The notes under the pieces: model-generated | The model's database searches: none | Seen by the model: the letters and a program-made list of their open reading frames with translations, nothing else | What the model was told of the DNA's origin: nothing | Position numbers and translations under genes: made by a program | Assembly (NCBI RefSeq): GCF_014202275.1 | Contig: NZ_JACHGF010000007.1 | Location: 124,001 to 188,000, forward strand | DNA: 64,000 nucleotides | Direction: 5' to 3' | Origin: Rhabdobacter roseus | Lineage (GTDB): Bacteria > Bacteroidota > Bacteroidia > Cytophagales > Spirosomataceae | In this document: piece after piece, positions 17,329 through 27,114 of the stretch | How positions within the stretch are numbered: position 1 is the first letter of the stretch | How the letters are laid out: every line of letters begins with the position of its first letter

Positions 17329-18795
17329 ATGAAAGTACCCTACTATAAACATAACGCCTGGGGCCTGGTATTGACAGTCACGCTCCTGTTTGGCACCAGT
17401 GCCTGCCACGAAAACCTCCTGGATCCTGTACCCGTTACAAGCATCTCCGAAGCTACGGCTTTTTCAACCCCCGCCAAAGTGCTAGCGCAGGTCAATGGGC
17501 TTTACGGACAATTCAGCAGTCCTTCGTTTTATGGAGGAAGGTACCTTATTTTTAATGAACAGCGCGGCAATGAATTCAGCCAAAACGATGGCAATAACTC
17601 TACCGGTGCTAACGTCTGGAACCAGTCCATTACCGGATCGGGGGATTTTGTTAATGCCGTCTGGAATGCCGCCTACTCGACCATCAATTCCGCGAATATC
17701 CTCATTGACCGTCTGGATCCTTCCTTTAGTGTCGTTGAGGACGCCGTACGTCGTAGCTACGTAGCCGAAGCCAAGTTCATTCGCGCTTTTAGCTATTTTA
17801 GCTTGGTGCAAACCTATGCCAGCCCCTACGTCCAAAAACCTACGGTAGCCGCTTTACCACTACGGCTGAGCGGGGAAACCTCCGGCGGAAATAACGACTT
17901 CGTATTCAGCACCGTAACTGACGTTTACAACCAAATCATCCAGGATCTTAACGAGGCCGAAGCGGATCTGCCTGCCACCTACGGTACCGCGCTTCTTAAC
18001 GTGGCAAGAGCACGCAAAGCAACCGCCATTGCCCTCAAAACCCGGGTATACCTGGCACAGGGCAACTATACCAAGGTAGTAGAAGAAGCGGCCAAGCTGG
18101 TACCTACCACCCCTCCCTACCAGTATACAAGCGGAAGCCTTACCCACCGGCTTGAACCCAACCTGACCACCTTATTCAACGGATCTTACATAGGCAACGA
18201 GGCTATTTTTACCATTCCTTTCCTAATTCCAACGGAGGCACCCGCCCTACAAAGTGCCCTGGCCAGCAACTACCTTACGCCGGTCATCTACCTAAATCCC
18301 CAGGGTATTGTTACCGATCCGGTCTTTTCGTCGGAGACCTCTACCGACGCGCGTAAGAATTTAGTCATTACCAACACCAGCGGCCAAAAGCTATTGCGGA
18401 AGTTCCCAAAGAATTCGGCCCCCTTTACGGACTACATTCCGGTAGTTCGGTATGCGGAGGTCCTGCTCAACTACGCCGAAGCCGCGGCTCAGACCAACGA
18501 TCTGCCCCGCGCCCTGGCGCTTTTACAAGCCGTTCGGAACCGATCTGACGCCACGTTCACCTTTGCCACGGGCGTAAATAGCCGGGAAGAACTTATTCAA
18601 ACCATTCGAAACGAACGTCGGATTGAGCTACTGGGTGAAGGGTTCCGTACGCATGACTTGTTTCGGACCAATTCTCCGCTTCCTGCCAAAGTCGGGAATG
18701 CCGGTACGGCCCCAGCCATTGCTCCCACGGCTCCCAACTACGTATGGCCCATCCCGAGCGGAGAGCTGGCATACAATAAATTAGCCCCTCGGTAG
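17329..18795 (+). CDS. SusD/RagB-family nutrient-binding lipoprotein (SusD1)
   Basis: 488 residues with a lipoprotein signal (LLFGTSAC, Cys about 26). It has the SusD layout: N-terminal SusD-like segment with TPR-type helices (AEAKFIRAFSYFSLVQTYA) and the C-terminal RYAEVLLNYAEAAAQ ... IRNERRIELLGEGFRTHDLFR signature. It forms the lid of the SusC1 barrel on the cell surface. It follows SusC1 by 35 bp and is clearly paralogous to SusD3 (39908). Confidence 0.95.
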   Translation: MKVPYYKHNAWGLVLTVTLLFGTSACHENLLDPVPVTSISEATAFSTPAKVLAQVNGLYGQFSSPSFYGGRYLIFNEQRGNEFSQNDGNNSTGANVWNQSITGSGDFVNAVWNAAYSTINSANILIDRLDPSFSVVEDAVRRSYVAEAKFIRAFSYFSLVQTYASPYVQKPTVAALPLRLSGETSGGNNDFVFSTVTDVYNQIIQDLNEAEADLPATYGTALLNVARARKATAIALKTRVYLAQGNYTKVVEEAAKLVPTTPPYQYTSGSLTHRLEPNLTTLFNGSYIGNEAIFTIPFLIPTEAPALQSALASNYLTPVIYLNPQGIVTDPVFSSETSTDARKNLVITNTSGQKLLRKFPKNSAPFTDYIPVVRYAEVLLNYAEAAAQTNDLPRALALLQAVRNRSDATFTFATGVNSREELIQTIRNERRIELLGEGFRTHDLFRTNSPLPAKVGNAGTAPAIAPTAPNYVWPIPSGELAYNKLAPR

Positions 18796-18825
18796 TCCTA
18801 TTTTCAACCACAACTTTCCAAATGT

Positions 18826-20574
18826 ATGCTTTACAGAACGGGTCTTGCATTACCAAAAGCACTTAGTTTAGTGGCTTTAGCCTTTCTATTCGTCGCTTTT
18901 CGAACCCCCAACGAGGAGAAAGATAAACCTCTAGTGGCGGATAAGGTATTTATCAATGGCAAAATCATTACCGTTGATTCTATCAATTCGATCGTACAGG
19001 CCATCGCAGTTCAAGGAGGAAAAATCATTGCGGTAGGTACCAATGACCAGATCAGTACCCATAAAAGTACCACTACGGAGATCATCGACCTGCGTGGGCG
19101 GACTGTGGTACCTGGTTTTATCGACGGCCACAGCCACTTCATGAGCTTTGGCCGGGCTAGCTTGGCAAACTTAAATCCCCCTCCCGTAGGCAGCATCCGG
19201 AAAATAGCCGACCTGGTCAGTGAACTGAAGGCTTTTCAGGCTCAAAAAGGACTAAAAGACGGAGAGTGGATTAGGGGTTTTGGCTACGATGTAGATCAGC
19301 TAGAAGAAAAAAGGCATCCTACTAAGGAAGATTTTGATGCTGCTTTCCCAAACAACCCCGTCGTGATTACGCACGTGTCGGGACATATGTCGGTAGCCAA
19401 TTCGGCGGCTCTACGGCTGGCCGGCATCAATGCTAACACCGTCGACCCTCCGGGTGGGGTTATTGAGCGCAAAACAAACTCAAATGAACCCACGGGTCTA
19501 TTTCAAGAACGCGCCCAAGGTTTGGTACGGGTCAATATCAGTAGCTCCACTAGCGGGTCGCTGGAGGAACGCTTAGCGCAGCTGAAAGAACAGCAGCTCT
19601 ACTATGCCAGCTTCGGCGTCACGACGGCTCAGGACGGCAGCACGGGCTTTGAGTCCTTGGAATTGCTGCGGGAGGCGGCTCAGCGCGGCGAATTAATCAT
19701 CGACATCGAGACCCTCCCCTCCTACACGATCCTGGATAAAGTACTTGGAAATCCAAACTATCAATTTGGAGTATTAACTAACCGACTCAAGCTCAACGGA
19801 TTTAAGTATATTTCCGATGGATCTCCTCAGGGAAAAACGGCCTACTTTGGCAAGGCCTACCTTACGAAGGTACCCGGATGTAACGGAGAAGAATGCCGGG
19901 GATTTCCAACGGCTAGCCAGGACGATCTGAACGAAGCCATTCTGAAAGGCTTCAAAAATAACCTTCAGACGTTCGTACACTGCAACGGCGATGCCGCCAT
20001 CGACATGTACATCACTGCCATTGAAAATGCGAACCAGATCCTGGGCAACAGCAGCCAGAACCGACGCCCGGTAGTAATCCATTCCCAATTTGTACGCCCC
20101 GATCAGCTCGATAAGTACAAGGAATTAGGGATGATCCCGGCTTTGTTTAGTAATCACGCTTTTTTTTGGGGTGATGTACACGAGCAAAACCTCGGTTACG
20201 AACGAGCCAAGTTTTTAAGCCCCCTGAAAACAACCATCAAAAAAAATATTATTGCCACCAACCATACCGACTTCGGCGTAACACCCATCAACCAGCTGTT
20301 TCTGCTCTGGACTTCCGTGGAGCGGAAGTCTCGTTCCGGGAAAGTTATCGGGCCGGAGGAACGACTGACGCCGCTGGAAGGGTTACGTGCCATCACCATC
20401 AACGGTGCCTACCAGTACTTTGAAGAGGCCAGCAAGGGATCTATTGAGCCAGGCAAGCTAGCCGATCTGGTCATTCTTTCCGATGACCCTACCACGGTAG
20501 TTCCAGCGCAAATAAAGGACATTCAGGTGCTTGAAACGATCAAAGAAGGCAAAACCATCTTCAAAAAGAATTAA
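18826..20574 (+). CDS. Secreted amidohydrolase (YtcJ-like)
   Basis: 582 residues with an N-terminal hydrophobic segment (about 8-27) that suggests export. The metal-dependent amidohydrolase fold shows VPGFIDGHSHF near residue 100, HVSGHMSVANSAALRLAGI typical of the YtcJ/N-substituted-formamide deformylase group, a central HCNGDAAIDMY and a C-terminal GSIEPGKLADLVIL. Such enzymes hydrolyse C-N bonds in diverse amides. The gene is the third in the SusC1 unit (30 bp after SusD1) and ends at a hairpin, so it probably acts on the ligand of SusC1/D1. The exact substrate is not predictable. Confidence 0.9.
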   Translation: MLYRTGLALPKALSLVALAFLFVAFRTPNEEKDKPLVADKVFINGKIITVDSINSIVQAIAVQGGKIIAVGTNDQISTHKSTTTEIIDLRGRTVVPGFIDGHSHFMSFGRASLANLNPPPVGSIRKIADLVSELKAFQAQKGLKDGEWIRGFGYDVDQLEEKRHPTKEDFDAAFPNNPVVITHVSGHMSVANSAALRLAGINANTVDPPGGVIERKTNSNEPTGLFQERAQGLVRVNISSSTSGSLEERLAQLKEQQLYYASFGVTTAQDGSTGFESLELLREAAQRGELIIDIETLPSYTILDKVLGNPNYQFGVLTNRLKLNGFKYISDGSPQGKTAYFGKAYLTKVPGCNGEECRGFPTASQDDLNEAILKGFKNNLQTFVHCNGDAAIDMYITAIENANQILGNSSQNRRPVVIHSQFVRPDQLDKYKELGMIPALFSNHAFFWGDVHEQNLGYERAKFLSPLKTTIKKNIIATNHTDFGVTPINQLFLLWTSVERKSRSGKVIGPEERLTPLEGLRAITINGAYQYFEEASKGSIEPGKLADLVILSDDPTTVVPAQIKDIQVLETIKEGKTIFKKN

Positions 20575-20592
20575 TTCCGACCTAGTACCTTA

Positions 20593-20632
20593 TAAAAGGG
20601 AGGAAACGAAGAAAGGTATTTCCTCCCTTTTA
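20593..20632 (+). terminator. Hairpin between the amidohydrolase and monooxygenase genes
   Basis: A 14-bp stem TAAAAGGGAGGAAA (20593-20606) / complement (20619-20632) with a 12-nt loop. The T content lies in the descending arm and TTTAATTT; probably a (partial) terminator. Confidence 0.65.
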
Positions 20633-20663
20633 ATTTAGTCAACCACCTAATTTTTGTTTTTCC

Positions 20664-21830
20664 ATGAATTTATCAAATATCAAAACGGTACCCATCCGAA
20701 CCCCCCAGCGCATTGCCGAAATAGCCTGGTTTGATGATATTATCGGCGGCGACACCGCCTTTTTAGGAGAACTCGATCCTGATCGCCGAAGTACTTTTGC
20801 CCATTGCCTTGACATCATCCAAGAGGCCGAGCGCCTTGGATTCAGTAACATTTTGCTCCCTACGGCCTACACCGTCGGGCAGGATGTGCTGACGTTTGCA
20901 GCCGGAGCCGCGACCCATACGAGTAAAATCACCCTGCTGGCGGCCATTCGCACCGGCGAGGTACATCCTCCCATGCTAGCCCGTGCCTTGGCTTCCCTTG
21001 ATCACATGCTGGAGGGAAGATTAATTCTGAATATCATCAACTCTGATCTCCCCGGCACCCGGGAGAATCCGGAACTCCGGTACCAGCGCTGCGCCGAGGT
21101 CATCGAGATTCTTCAACAAGCCTGGACCCGGGAACGTATCCAGTTCAAGGGGCAACTCTACGAGTTTGATCTGCCGACCGACCCGGTTAAGCCTTACCAG
21201 CAAAACGGCGGACCACTTCTGTACTTTGGAGGTACTTCACCCGGTTCCCGAGCCGTATGCGCCAAGTATTGCGATGTTTTTCTGATGTGGCCCGAATCCG
21301 AAGAAAGCATGTACGCAACCATGCAGGATATGAGTGCCCGCGCGGCAGCCGAAGGGCGTAGTATCGACTTTGGCTTACGTATCCACGTCATTGTACGAGA
21401 AACCGCCGAGGAAGCCCGCGCCTACGCTCGTCACCTGATGTCAAAATTTGACGAAAAACGCGCGCTGGAGATTCGCAGCCGGGGTGAGGATTCGCGCTCG
21501 TTAGGGGTACTTCGCCAGGACGAACTCCGGGCAACGTCCGACGAAGAGGGTTACGTAGAAGATATTCTCTGGACACACATCGGAAAAGTGTTTTCGGGCT
21601 GCGGTGGGGGGCTGGTGGGGAGTCCAGACCAAATTCTGGCCAAGCTCAATCGGTATATGGACATGGGCTTCCGGTCTTTTATCTTTTCGGGTTTTCCGCT
21701 ACTGGGCGAAGCTCGGCACTTTGCTGAGCTGGTACTACCCCACTTACCCAACGAGTCGATGCCCCGTCTACAAAACCGCATTCTCGCAGAGGTACCCGTC
21801 ACTCCCCTCACTAACGCCGTCCTGGTGTAA
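20664..21830 (+). CDS. SsuD-like FMNH2-dependent alkanesulfonate monooxygenase (LLM class)
   Basis: 388 residues, luciferase-like monooxygenase fold. Segments [46 protein letters not shown] and [19 protein letters not shown] resemble SsuD/MsuD/SfnG enzymes, which cleave the C-S bond of sulfonates or sulfones to give sulfite and an aldehyde. No SsuE-type flavin reductase is adjacent, so reduced flavin must come from elsewhere. The permease gene starts 8 bp after its stop. Position among sulfatase, sulfite dehydrogenase and sulfite exporter genes supports a role in organosulfur use. SsuD-type is well supported, true substrate is not. Confidence 0.87.
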   Translation: MNLSNIKTVPIRTPQRIAEIAWFDDIIGGDTAFLGELDPDRRSTFAHCLDIIQEAERLGFSNILLPTAYTVGQDVLTFAAGAATHTSKITLLAAIRTGEVHPPMLARALASLDHMLEGRLILNIINSDLPGTRENPELRYQRCAEVIEILQQAWTRERIQFKGQLYEFDLPTDPVKPYQQNGGPLLYFGGTSPGSRAVCAKYCDVFLMWPESEESMYATMQDMSARAAAEGRSIDFGLRIHVIVRETAEEARAYARHLMSKFDEKRALEIRSRGEDSRSLGVLRQDELRATSDEEGYVEDILWTHIGKVFSGCGGGLVGSPDQILAKLNRYMDMGFRSFIFSGFPLLGEARHFAELVLPHLPNESMPRLQNRILAEVPVTPLTNAVLV

Positions 21831-21838
21831 TTTGCACG

Positions 21839-23257
21839 ATGAGTACCCAAACAACTACGCAGCAAATGAAGCGGGAGCTTGGTTTGCTGGACGCGACTTT
21901 GCTGGTGGCCGGAGGCATGATCGGTTCCGGAATATTTATCGTTAGTGCCGACATTACCCGTAACGTCGGCTCGGCGGGCTGGCTACTAGCCGTATGGTTG
22001 CTGGGTGGCTTCATGACTCTCACCGCCGCTCTCAGCTATGGTGAGCTCAGTGGAATGTACCCCAAAGCCGGGGGCCAGTATATCTATCTCAAAGAAGCCT
22101 TCAATCCGTTAATTGCTTTTGTATACGGATGGAGCCTGTTTGCCGTGATCCAAACGGGTACCATTGCGGCCGTTGGCGTTTCTTTTTCTAAGTTTTTATC
22201 CTACTTTATCCCACAAGTTGCCGATGATCTCGTCCTTTTTCAATGGGGTACCTGGAGCGTTTCACCCGCCCAACTCCTGGCTATAGGGCTTATCTGCTTC
22301 CTAACCTACATTAACACGCGGGGTGTAAAGGGTGGCAAGTGGGTACAAACGATCTTTACCTCTACCAAAGTATTTAGCATTATGGTGCTGATCCTGCTCG
22401 GATTCCTTATTTACAAATCTGAAGTATGGGACTTAAACTGGCAGGATGCCTGGCAGCTGCAAAAGCGGGATCGGGCGGGCACACTATCGGGTTACCCATC
22501 GGCCCCAGCCTGGTGGGGCGGGCTGGCCGCCGGGATGGTGGGTGCTATTATGAGCTACGAGGCCTGGAATAACGTAACGTTTGTGGCGAGTGAAATCAAC
22601 AATCCCCGCCGAAACATCGGCTTGAGTCTTTTATTAGGTACCCTGCTCGTAACGCTACTCTACGTTGCCATCAACCTGATGTTCTTGTATGTACTTCCCA
22701 TTACAGAGATTGCCGGCGCGGCCAAAGACCGGGTAGGGATTGCCGCTTCGGAGGTGATCCTGGGTAGCAGTGGAACCATACTCATTTCGGTCATGATTCT
22801 GATCTCTACCTTTGGGTGCAATAATGGTTTGATCCTGGCCGGTGCCCGGGTTTACTATAGCATGGCACAGGATGGCTTATTCTTCAAAAAAACGGCTCAA
22901 CTTAATAAACACGCAGTTCCGGCCTTTGCCCTCTGGATACAGGCCGCGATGGCCTCCCTCCTCTGCCTGACGGGCAAATACGGCGACCTACTCGATATGA
23001 TTACGTTCGTAGTCGTCATTTTTTATGTACTGACGATCGTAGGAATATATATTCTAAGGGTGAAAAAGCCCCTGCATGAAAGGCCCTACCGAGCGATTGG
23101 CTACCCTATTTTGCCCGCCTTATACATCTTGATGGGAGTAGCCTTCTGCGTTTTACTTATTATTTTCAAACCAACTTATACCTGGCCCGGCTTTTTTATT
23201 TCGGCCTTAGGCATCCCCCTCTACTATTGGGTAAAGCGAAGAGCCCCCTCTTACTAA
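21839..23257 (+). CDS. APC-family amino acid/amine permease
   Basis: 472 residues with about 12 membrane helices. The first helix region GLLDATLLVAGGMIGSGIFIVSADI is the APC-superfamily substrate-binding signature (GSGIF). It sits in the inner membrane. It starts 8 bp after the SsuD-like gene and so is probably co-translated; it may import the sulfonated amine or amino acid that the monooxygenase attacks (inference). Length and topology are normal. Confidence 0.9.
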   Translation: MSTQTTTQQMKRELGLLDATLLVAGGMIGSGIFIVSADITRNVGSAGWLLAVWLLGGFMTLTAALSYGELSGMYPKAGGQYIYLKEAFNPLIAFVYGWSLFAVIQTGTIAAVGVSFSKFLSYFIPQVADDLVLFQWGTWSVSPAQLLAIGLICFLTYINTRGVKGGKWVQTIFTSTKVFSIMVLILLGFLIYKSEVWDLNWQDAWQLQKRDRAGTLSGYPSAPAWWGGLAAGMVGAIMSYEAWNNVTFVASEINNPRRNIGLSLLLGTLLVTLLYVAINLMFLYVLPITEIAGAAKDRVGIAASEVILGSSGTILISVMILISTFGCNNGLILAGARVYYSMAQDGLFFKKTAQLNKHAVPAFALWIQAAMASLLCLTGKYGDLLDMITFVVVIFYVLTIVGIYILRVKKPLHERPYRAIGYPILPALYILMGVAFCVLLIIFKPTYTWPGFFISALGIPLYYWVKRRAPSY

Positions 23258-23386
23258 CACACAAAATGAAATATTTAACAAGAATAATTTTATTATAATA
23301 TTTACACCTAAATTATTAAGTACCTAGGCATATGGTCATTACAAGAAATTTAAAAAAAAGCTCCATAAAAAAATGCAAATGATAGC

Positions 23387-23435
23387 TTGCTATTATAAAT
23401 ATTTAAAACTTACTTTGTCTATCATTTAAGTAGAC
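23387..23435 (+). promoter_or_regulatory. Promoter and GTCTA-N9-TAGAC operator, SusC2 leader
   Basis: TTG at 23387-23389 (in TTGCTATT), 20-nt spacer, TTACTTTG at 23410-23417, operator GTCTA (23417-23421) - N9 - TAGAC (23431-23435). The leader to the SusC2 ATG is about 650 nt. Confidence 0.68.
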
Positions 23436-23437
23436 TA

Positions 23438-23472
23438 GTACATGGCTTATTAACCACCAGTAAGCGATGTAT
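23438..23472 (+). ncRNA. Leader hairpin with CCACCAG loop (copy 2)
   Basis: Same hairpin as at 13572, with G instead of A at its first base, so the outermost pair becomes a G-U wobble. Loop TTAACCACCAG. Confidence 0.6.
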
Positions 23473-23499
23473 TGCTCACGTTTTTCATTTTAACAATTC

Positions 23500-23616
23500 A
23501 TGAAAATGAAACGTATACGCGTATCAAGCCGTTTGGCGGCTTCTTCCATGGTGGTTTTTCCAACTGTTCCCTCTCGGAAACTTTTCACCTGCCAGCCGCC
23601 AGGTTGTTGTACCTGA
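23500..23616 (+). CDS. Putative Cys-Cys leader peptide (copy 2)
   Basis: 38 codons, identical to the peptide at 13634 except for Val in place of Leu at codon 8. Ends QPPGCCT-stop. It lies in the SusC2 leader. Confidence 0.4.
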   Translation: MKMKRIRVSSRLAASSMVVFPTVPSRKLFTCQPPGCCT

Positions 23617-23775
23617 CTCGCTAAGTATACCCGTCCGTAGTTACTGCTTGCGTCGCTCAAGACGGAGCTAAGGACTCCCTTGGAAGGTACCTGCATCAGG
23701 CTGGCCGGAATTTTCGGTGGTTGACTATTCATGCTGGTCCGACGGGTTCTTCCGGGGTTCCTTAGCGCTGTTGTG

Positions 23776-24068
23776 ACGGGCGTTGTGGTGATTTTATTTC
23801 GTACTGCGCCTTTCGAAAGTACGCATCTGCTTCCAAATACCCCCAAAGTACCCTATTCGATAGCTCCGCCGGTCGGTCGGAATTTTCGGTGGTTGATCAT
23901 TCACGCTGGCTTGGCGGGCTGTCAGTAGGGTACATTGGAAAAGTATACGCTTAAGCTAAAATATGTATATCAATTGGAGTTCATTCTGGTAGTTTTTTTA
24001 GGTACCTCAGCTAGTACCAGAAACACCCGTCGATGCCCTGAGCTGTGGTCAGTTGGCTTCCTTTAATC
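23776..24068 (+). other. Remainder of the SusC2 leader
   Basis: No gene seen. At 23878-23909 there is a degraded second copy of an internal part of the 370-bp repeat (shared GGAATTTTCGGTGGTTGA core). Near 23986-24020 an inverted repeat TTCTGGTA / TACCAGAA encloses a GGTACC-containing loop and a run of seven T. These are the only structures I can point to. Confidence 0.5.
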
Positions 24069-27000
24069 ATGCATTCAATGTACCTTACTATACGCTTTAA
24101 ACAAGTATTTCTTTGCGTAGCGGGCTCTTTCGTACTGCTGCTCCTGCTTAGTTCGTCCGGTGCCCAGGCCCAAGCTCGTCAGGCCGTAAAAGGGACCGTC
24201 CGGTCCAAATCAGACAATAGTCCGTTGCCGGGTATAAGCGTGGTAGTGAAAGGCACCACCCAAGGTACCTCTACCGACGCCCAAGGCCGGTTTGAGATCC
24301 AGGCCGAAACCGACGCTATCCTGACGTTTTCGGGCATTGGGTACTTAACCCAAGAAGTACCCATAAACAATCAAACGACGCTGGACCTCGTTCTGGCCGA
24401 CGATACCCGGCAGCTGGAAGAGCTGGTGGTAGTGGGCTACGGTACCCAGAAAAAACGGGATCTGACGGGGGCTATTTCGTCCATTTCGGGCCGAGACATC
24501 GCCGAAACGCCCGCCCCCAACTTTCTCTCCAATGCGCAGGGTAGGCTGGCCGGGGTCGACATCGTCCGGGCGGGTGGCGCGCCGGGGGCGGGCTTTTCGA
24601 TCCGCATTCGCGGTAACCGCTCGATCAACGCCAGCAACGAGCCGCTCTACGTCGTCGACGGCATTCCTACCGACGTCAACATCAGCGACTTCAACCCCAA
24701 CGACATCGAGTCAATGGAAGTACTGAAAGACGCCAGCGCGGTGGCTATTTACGGCTCGCGCGGGGCCAACGGCGTGATCCTGATCACCACCAAACGCGGT
24801 AAAGCGGGCAAGGCCGTCATCAGCTACGACGGGTACTACGGCCTCAAGAAAGCCCAGAACGACCTTACCCTGATGAACGGTGAGGAGTTTGCCCGTTACG
24901 TGCGGGTATCGCGCGGGCTGTCCCCTACCGATGCCAGCCAGGATGCTTCGTTTTTAAGTCCCGTGGAAGTTAATAATCTTAACGCAGGTACCTCTACCAA
25001 CTGGCTAGACCTGATTTTGCGGGATGGCATCCAGCAAAGCCACCAGATCGCGGCCAGTGGTGGTACCGACCAAACGACCTACTACCTCTCGGGCTCCCTT
25101 TTTGATGAGAAAGGGGTACTTCAGGCCAGTGATTACAAACGGTATTCGTTCCGGGCCAACCTCGATTCCCGCCTGACCCAACGGCTAAAAGTAGGGGTAA
25201 GTGCTACGGTGGCTCATGATGTACAGCACGTGATGGCCAACGCTCCCTATGCCAACGCCCTTTCGTTTTCGCCGCTCGTAACCCCTTTCGGAGTCGATGG
25301 TACTTTTGTGGCCTATCCTAATCCGCGGGAGGGCAACGCCACCAATCCGCTACTGGAATACCAGCCCAACCAGTACGCCGATGAGCGGCAGAAATACCGC
25401 ATTTTTGCTAACCTCTTCGGAGAATACACCCTGGCTGAGGGGCTCAGCTACCGTCTCAACTTCGGACCCGACTTCAGTACCTACCGCCGGGGGCGCTACA
25501 ACGGTACTTTGGCTGGAAGCATCAACGACGCCTCCGTGGACCACCAGCAGAACTTCGCCTATACACTGGAAAACATTCTGAACTACGACAAAAAATGGAA
25601 CCAGCACAGTCTCAACGTAGTTGGCTTATTCAGCACGCAGAAAAACCGCTTTGAGTCCTCCGCCATAGGGGTACGGGATATTCCCATCGAAACTTCATCT
25701 TTCTATGACCTTGGCAGCGCCGTAGAAGTAACCAGCAAGAACAGTTCCCTGACCGAATGGGGCCTCCTCTCCTACATGGGCCGGATCAACTACGGCTTCA
25801 AGGATCGCTATCTGCTCACCCTATCGGGCCGGGCCGACGGCTCGTCCCGCCTTTCGCGGGGCAACTACTGGGCGTTTTTTCCGTCGGTGTCGGCGGGCTG
25901 GGTACTTTCCGAAGAGCAGTTCCTGCGAACTAGCAAGGTACTTTCGTTCCTGAAGCTCCGGGCGGGCTACGGCGAAGTGGGCAACACATCCATTGCTCCT
26001 TTCCAAACGCTGGGCGGGCTGGATCGCTCCACCTACGCCTTCGGCAACGCACCGGCCTACGGCTACGCGCTACGGATCATTCCCAATCCTGACTTGCAAT
26101 GGGAGATTTCGCGCACGCTCAACGTGGGTCTGGATTTTGGTTTTTTGAACGACCGCCTCTCGGGCTCGCTGGAGGTCTACGACACCCGTACCCGTGATCT
26201 GCTCCTCAACCGCCTCATTCCCATCACCTCCGGCTACGAGTCCATCCTCCAGAATATCGGCGCCACCCGCAACCGAGGCTGGGAGCTGACGCTCAACGCG
26301 GGTATTTTACGAAGTACCTCCGGCTTCAAGTGGGACGCTTTGCTGAATGTATTCTCCAACCAAGAAGAGATCGTGGAGCTCTTCAACGGCCGCGACGACG
26401 ACGTGGGCAACCAGTGGTTCATTGGTCATCCCATCCAGGTTTTTTATAGTTTCAAACAGGAAGGTATCTGGCGAACCGAGGAGGCTGCTCAGGCTGCCGA
26501 AGTAGGGCAGCGACCCGGCGATATCCGGATTGCGGACGTCAACGGGCGCGATGCCGACGGCCGCCTCACCAACCAACCCGATGGTGTTATCAACGCCGAC
26601 GACCGTACCATCCTGGGCTCGACGGTACCCGCCTGGAGCGGTGGACTTACCAACCGCTTTTCGTTCAAGGGAATCGACTTCTCTTTCCTGCTCTACGCAC
26701 GGCAGGGTCAAACGATCCGAAGCGACTTCCATAACCTGGGCGGCAACCAGTGGCAGGGCCGCTACAACAGCCTCAACTACGACTACTGGACCCCCGACAA
26801 CCAGACCAACCACATACCACGGCCCTACGCGTCGTCGGCTCCGCTTTACGCCGATGCCGTCCGGTACTTCGACGGCTCTTTTGTGAAGATTCGTAACATC
26901 ACCTTGGGCTACACGCTACCCAAAAGCTGGTTAGAAAAAGTAGGGATTTCAAGCCTGCGCCTGTACGGCACCGCCGACAATGCCTTCATTTTCTCCGGCT

Positions 27001-27098
27001 ACAAACTCGTCGATCCCGAAACGGCCAGCGGGATCGTGGGCGGAAGTACCCCCATGACCTCCGCTACCTATGTGTTTGGTCTTAATCTCAAATTCTAA
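24069..27098 (+). CDS. SusC/RagA-family TonB-dependent transporter (SusC2)
   Basis: 1009 residues from the ATG at 24069; an ATG at 24078 is an alternative and a GTG at 24045 is rejected because it precedes the signal peptide (hydrophobic core VLLLLLSSSGAQAQA). Domains: carboxypeptidase-regulatory-like (VKGTVRSKSDNSPLPGISVVVKG), plug (IESMEVLKDASAVAIYGSRGANGVILITTKRGK), barrel ending MTSATYVFGLNLKF. It is of a different subgroup from SusC1/SusC3. It heads an operon with SusD2 and two sulfatases, so the ligand is probably a sulfated compound such as a sulfated glycan fragment. Confidence 0.96.
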   Translation: MHSMYLTIRFKQVFLCVAGSFVLLLLLSSSGAQAQARQAVKGTVRSKSDNSPLPGISVVVKGTTQGTSTDAQGRFEIQAETDAILTFSGIGYLTQEVPINNQTTLDLVLADDTRQLEELVVVGYGTQKKRDLTGAISSISGRDIAETPAPNFLSNAQGRLAGVDIVRAGGAPGAGFSIRIRGNRSINASNEPLYVVDGIPTDVNISDFNPNDIESMEVLKDASAVAIYGSRGANGVILITTKRGKAGKAVISYDGYYGLKKAQNDLTLMNGEEFARYVRVSRGLSPTDASQDASFLSPVEVNNLNAGTSTNWLDLILRDGIQQSHQIAASGGTDQTTYYLSGSLFDEKGVLQASDYKRYSFRANLDSRLTQRLKVGVSATVAHDVQHVMANAPYANALSFSPLVTPFGVDGTFVAYPNPREGNATNPLLEYQPNQYADERQKYRIFANLFGEYTLAEGLSYRLNFGPDFSTYRRGRYNGTLAGSINDASVDHQQNFAYTLENILNYDKKWNQHSLNVVGLFSTQKNRFESSAIGVRDIPIETSSFYDLGSAVEVTSKNSSLTEWGLLSYMGRINYGFKDRYLLTLSGRADGSSRLSRGNYWAFFPSVSAGWVLSEEQFLRTSKVLSFLKLRAGYGEVGNTSIAPFQTLGGLDRSTYAFGNAPAYGYALRIIPNPDLQWEISRTLNVGLDFGFLNDRLSGSLEVYDTRTRDLLLNRLIPITSGYESILQNIGATRNRGWELTLNAGILRSTSGFKWDALLNVFSNQEEIVELFNGRDDDVGNQWFIGHPIQVFYSFKQEGIWRTEEAAQAAEVGQRPGDIRIADVNGRDADGRLTNQPDGVINADDRTILGSTVPAWSGGLTNRFSFKGIDFSFLLYARQGQTIRSDFHNLGGNQWQGRYNSLNYDYWTPDNQTNHIPRPYASSAPLYADAVRYFDGSFVKIRNITLGYTLPKSWLEKVGISSLRLYGTADNAFIFSGYKLVDPETASGIVGGSTPMTSATYVFGLNLKF

Positions 27099-27114
27099 AA
27101 GTACCTTATTCGCA

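Larger units (their letters stand above)
23406..23775 (+). repeat. 370-bp direct repeat, copy 2
   Basis: Near-identical to 13540-13909 (two differences seen). The -33 boxes lie just outside the repeat in both copies but are similar. The flanking SusC genes are only distantly related, so the leader was copied or converted recently and independently of the transporter. The minus-strand frame within it ends at 23490. Confidence 0.93.
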
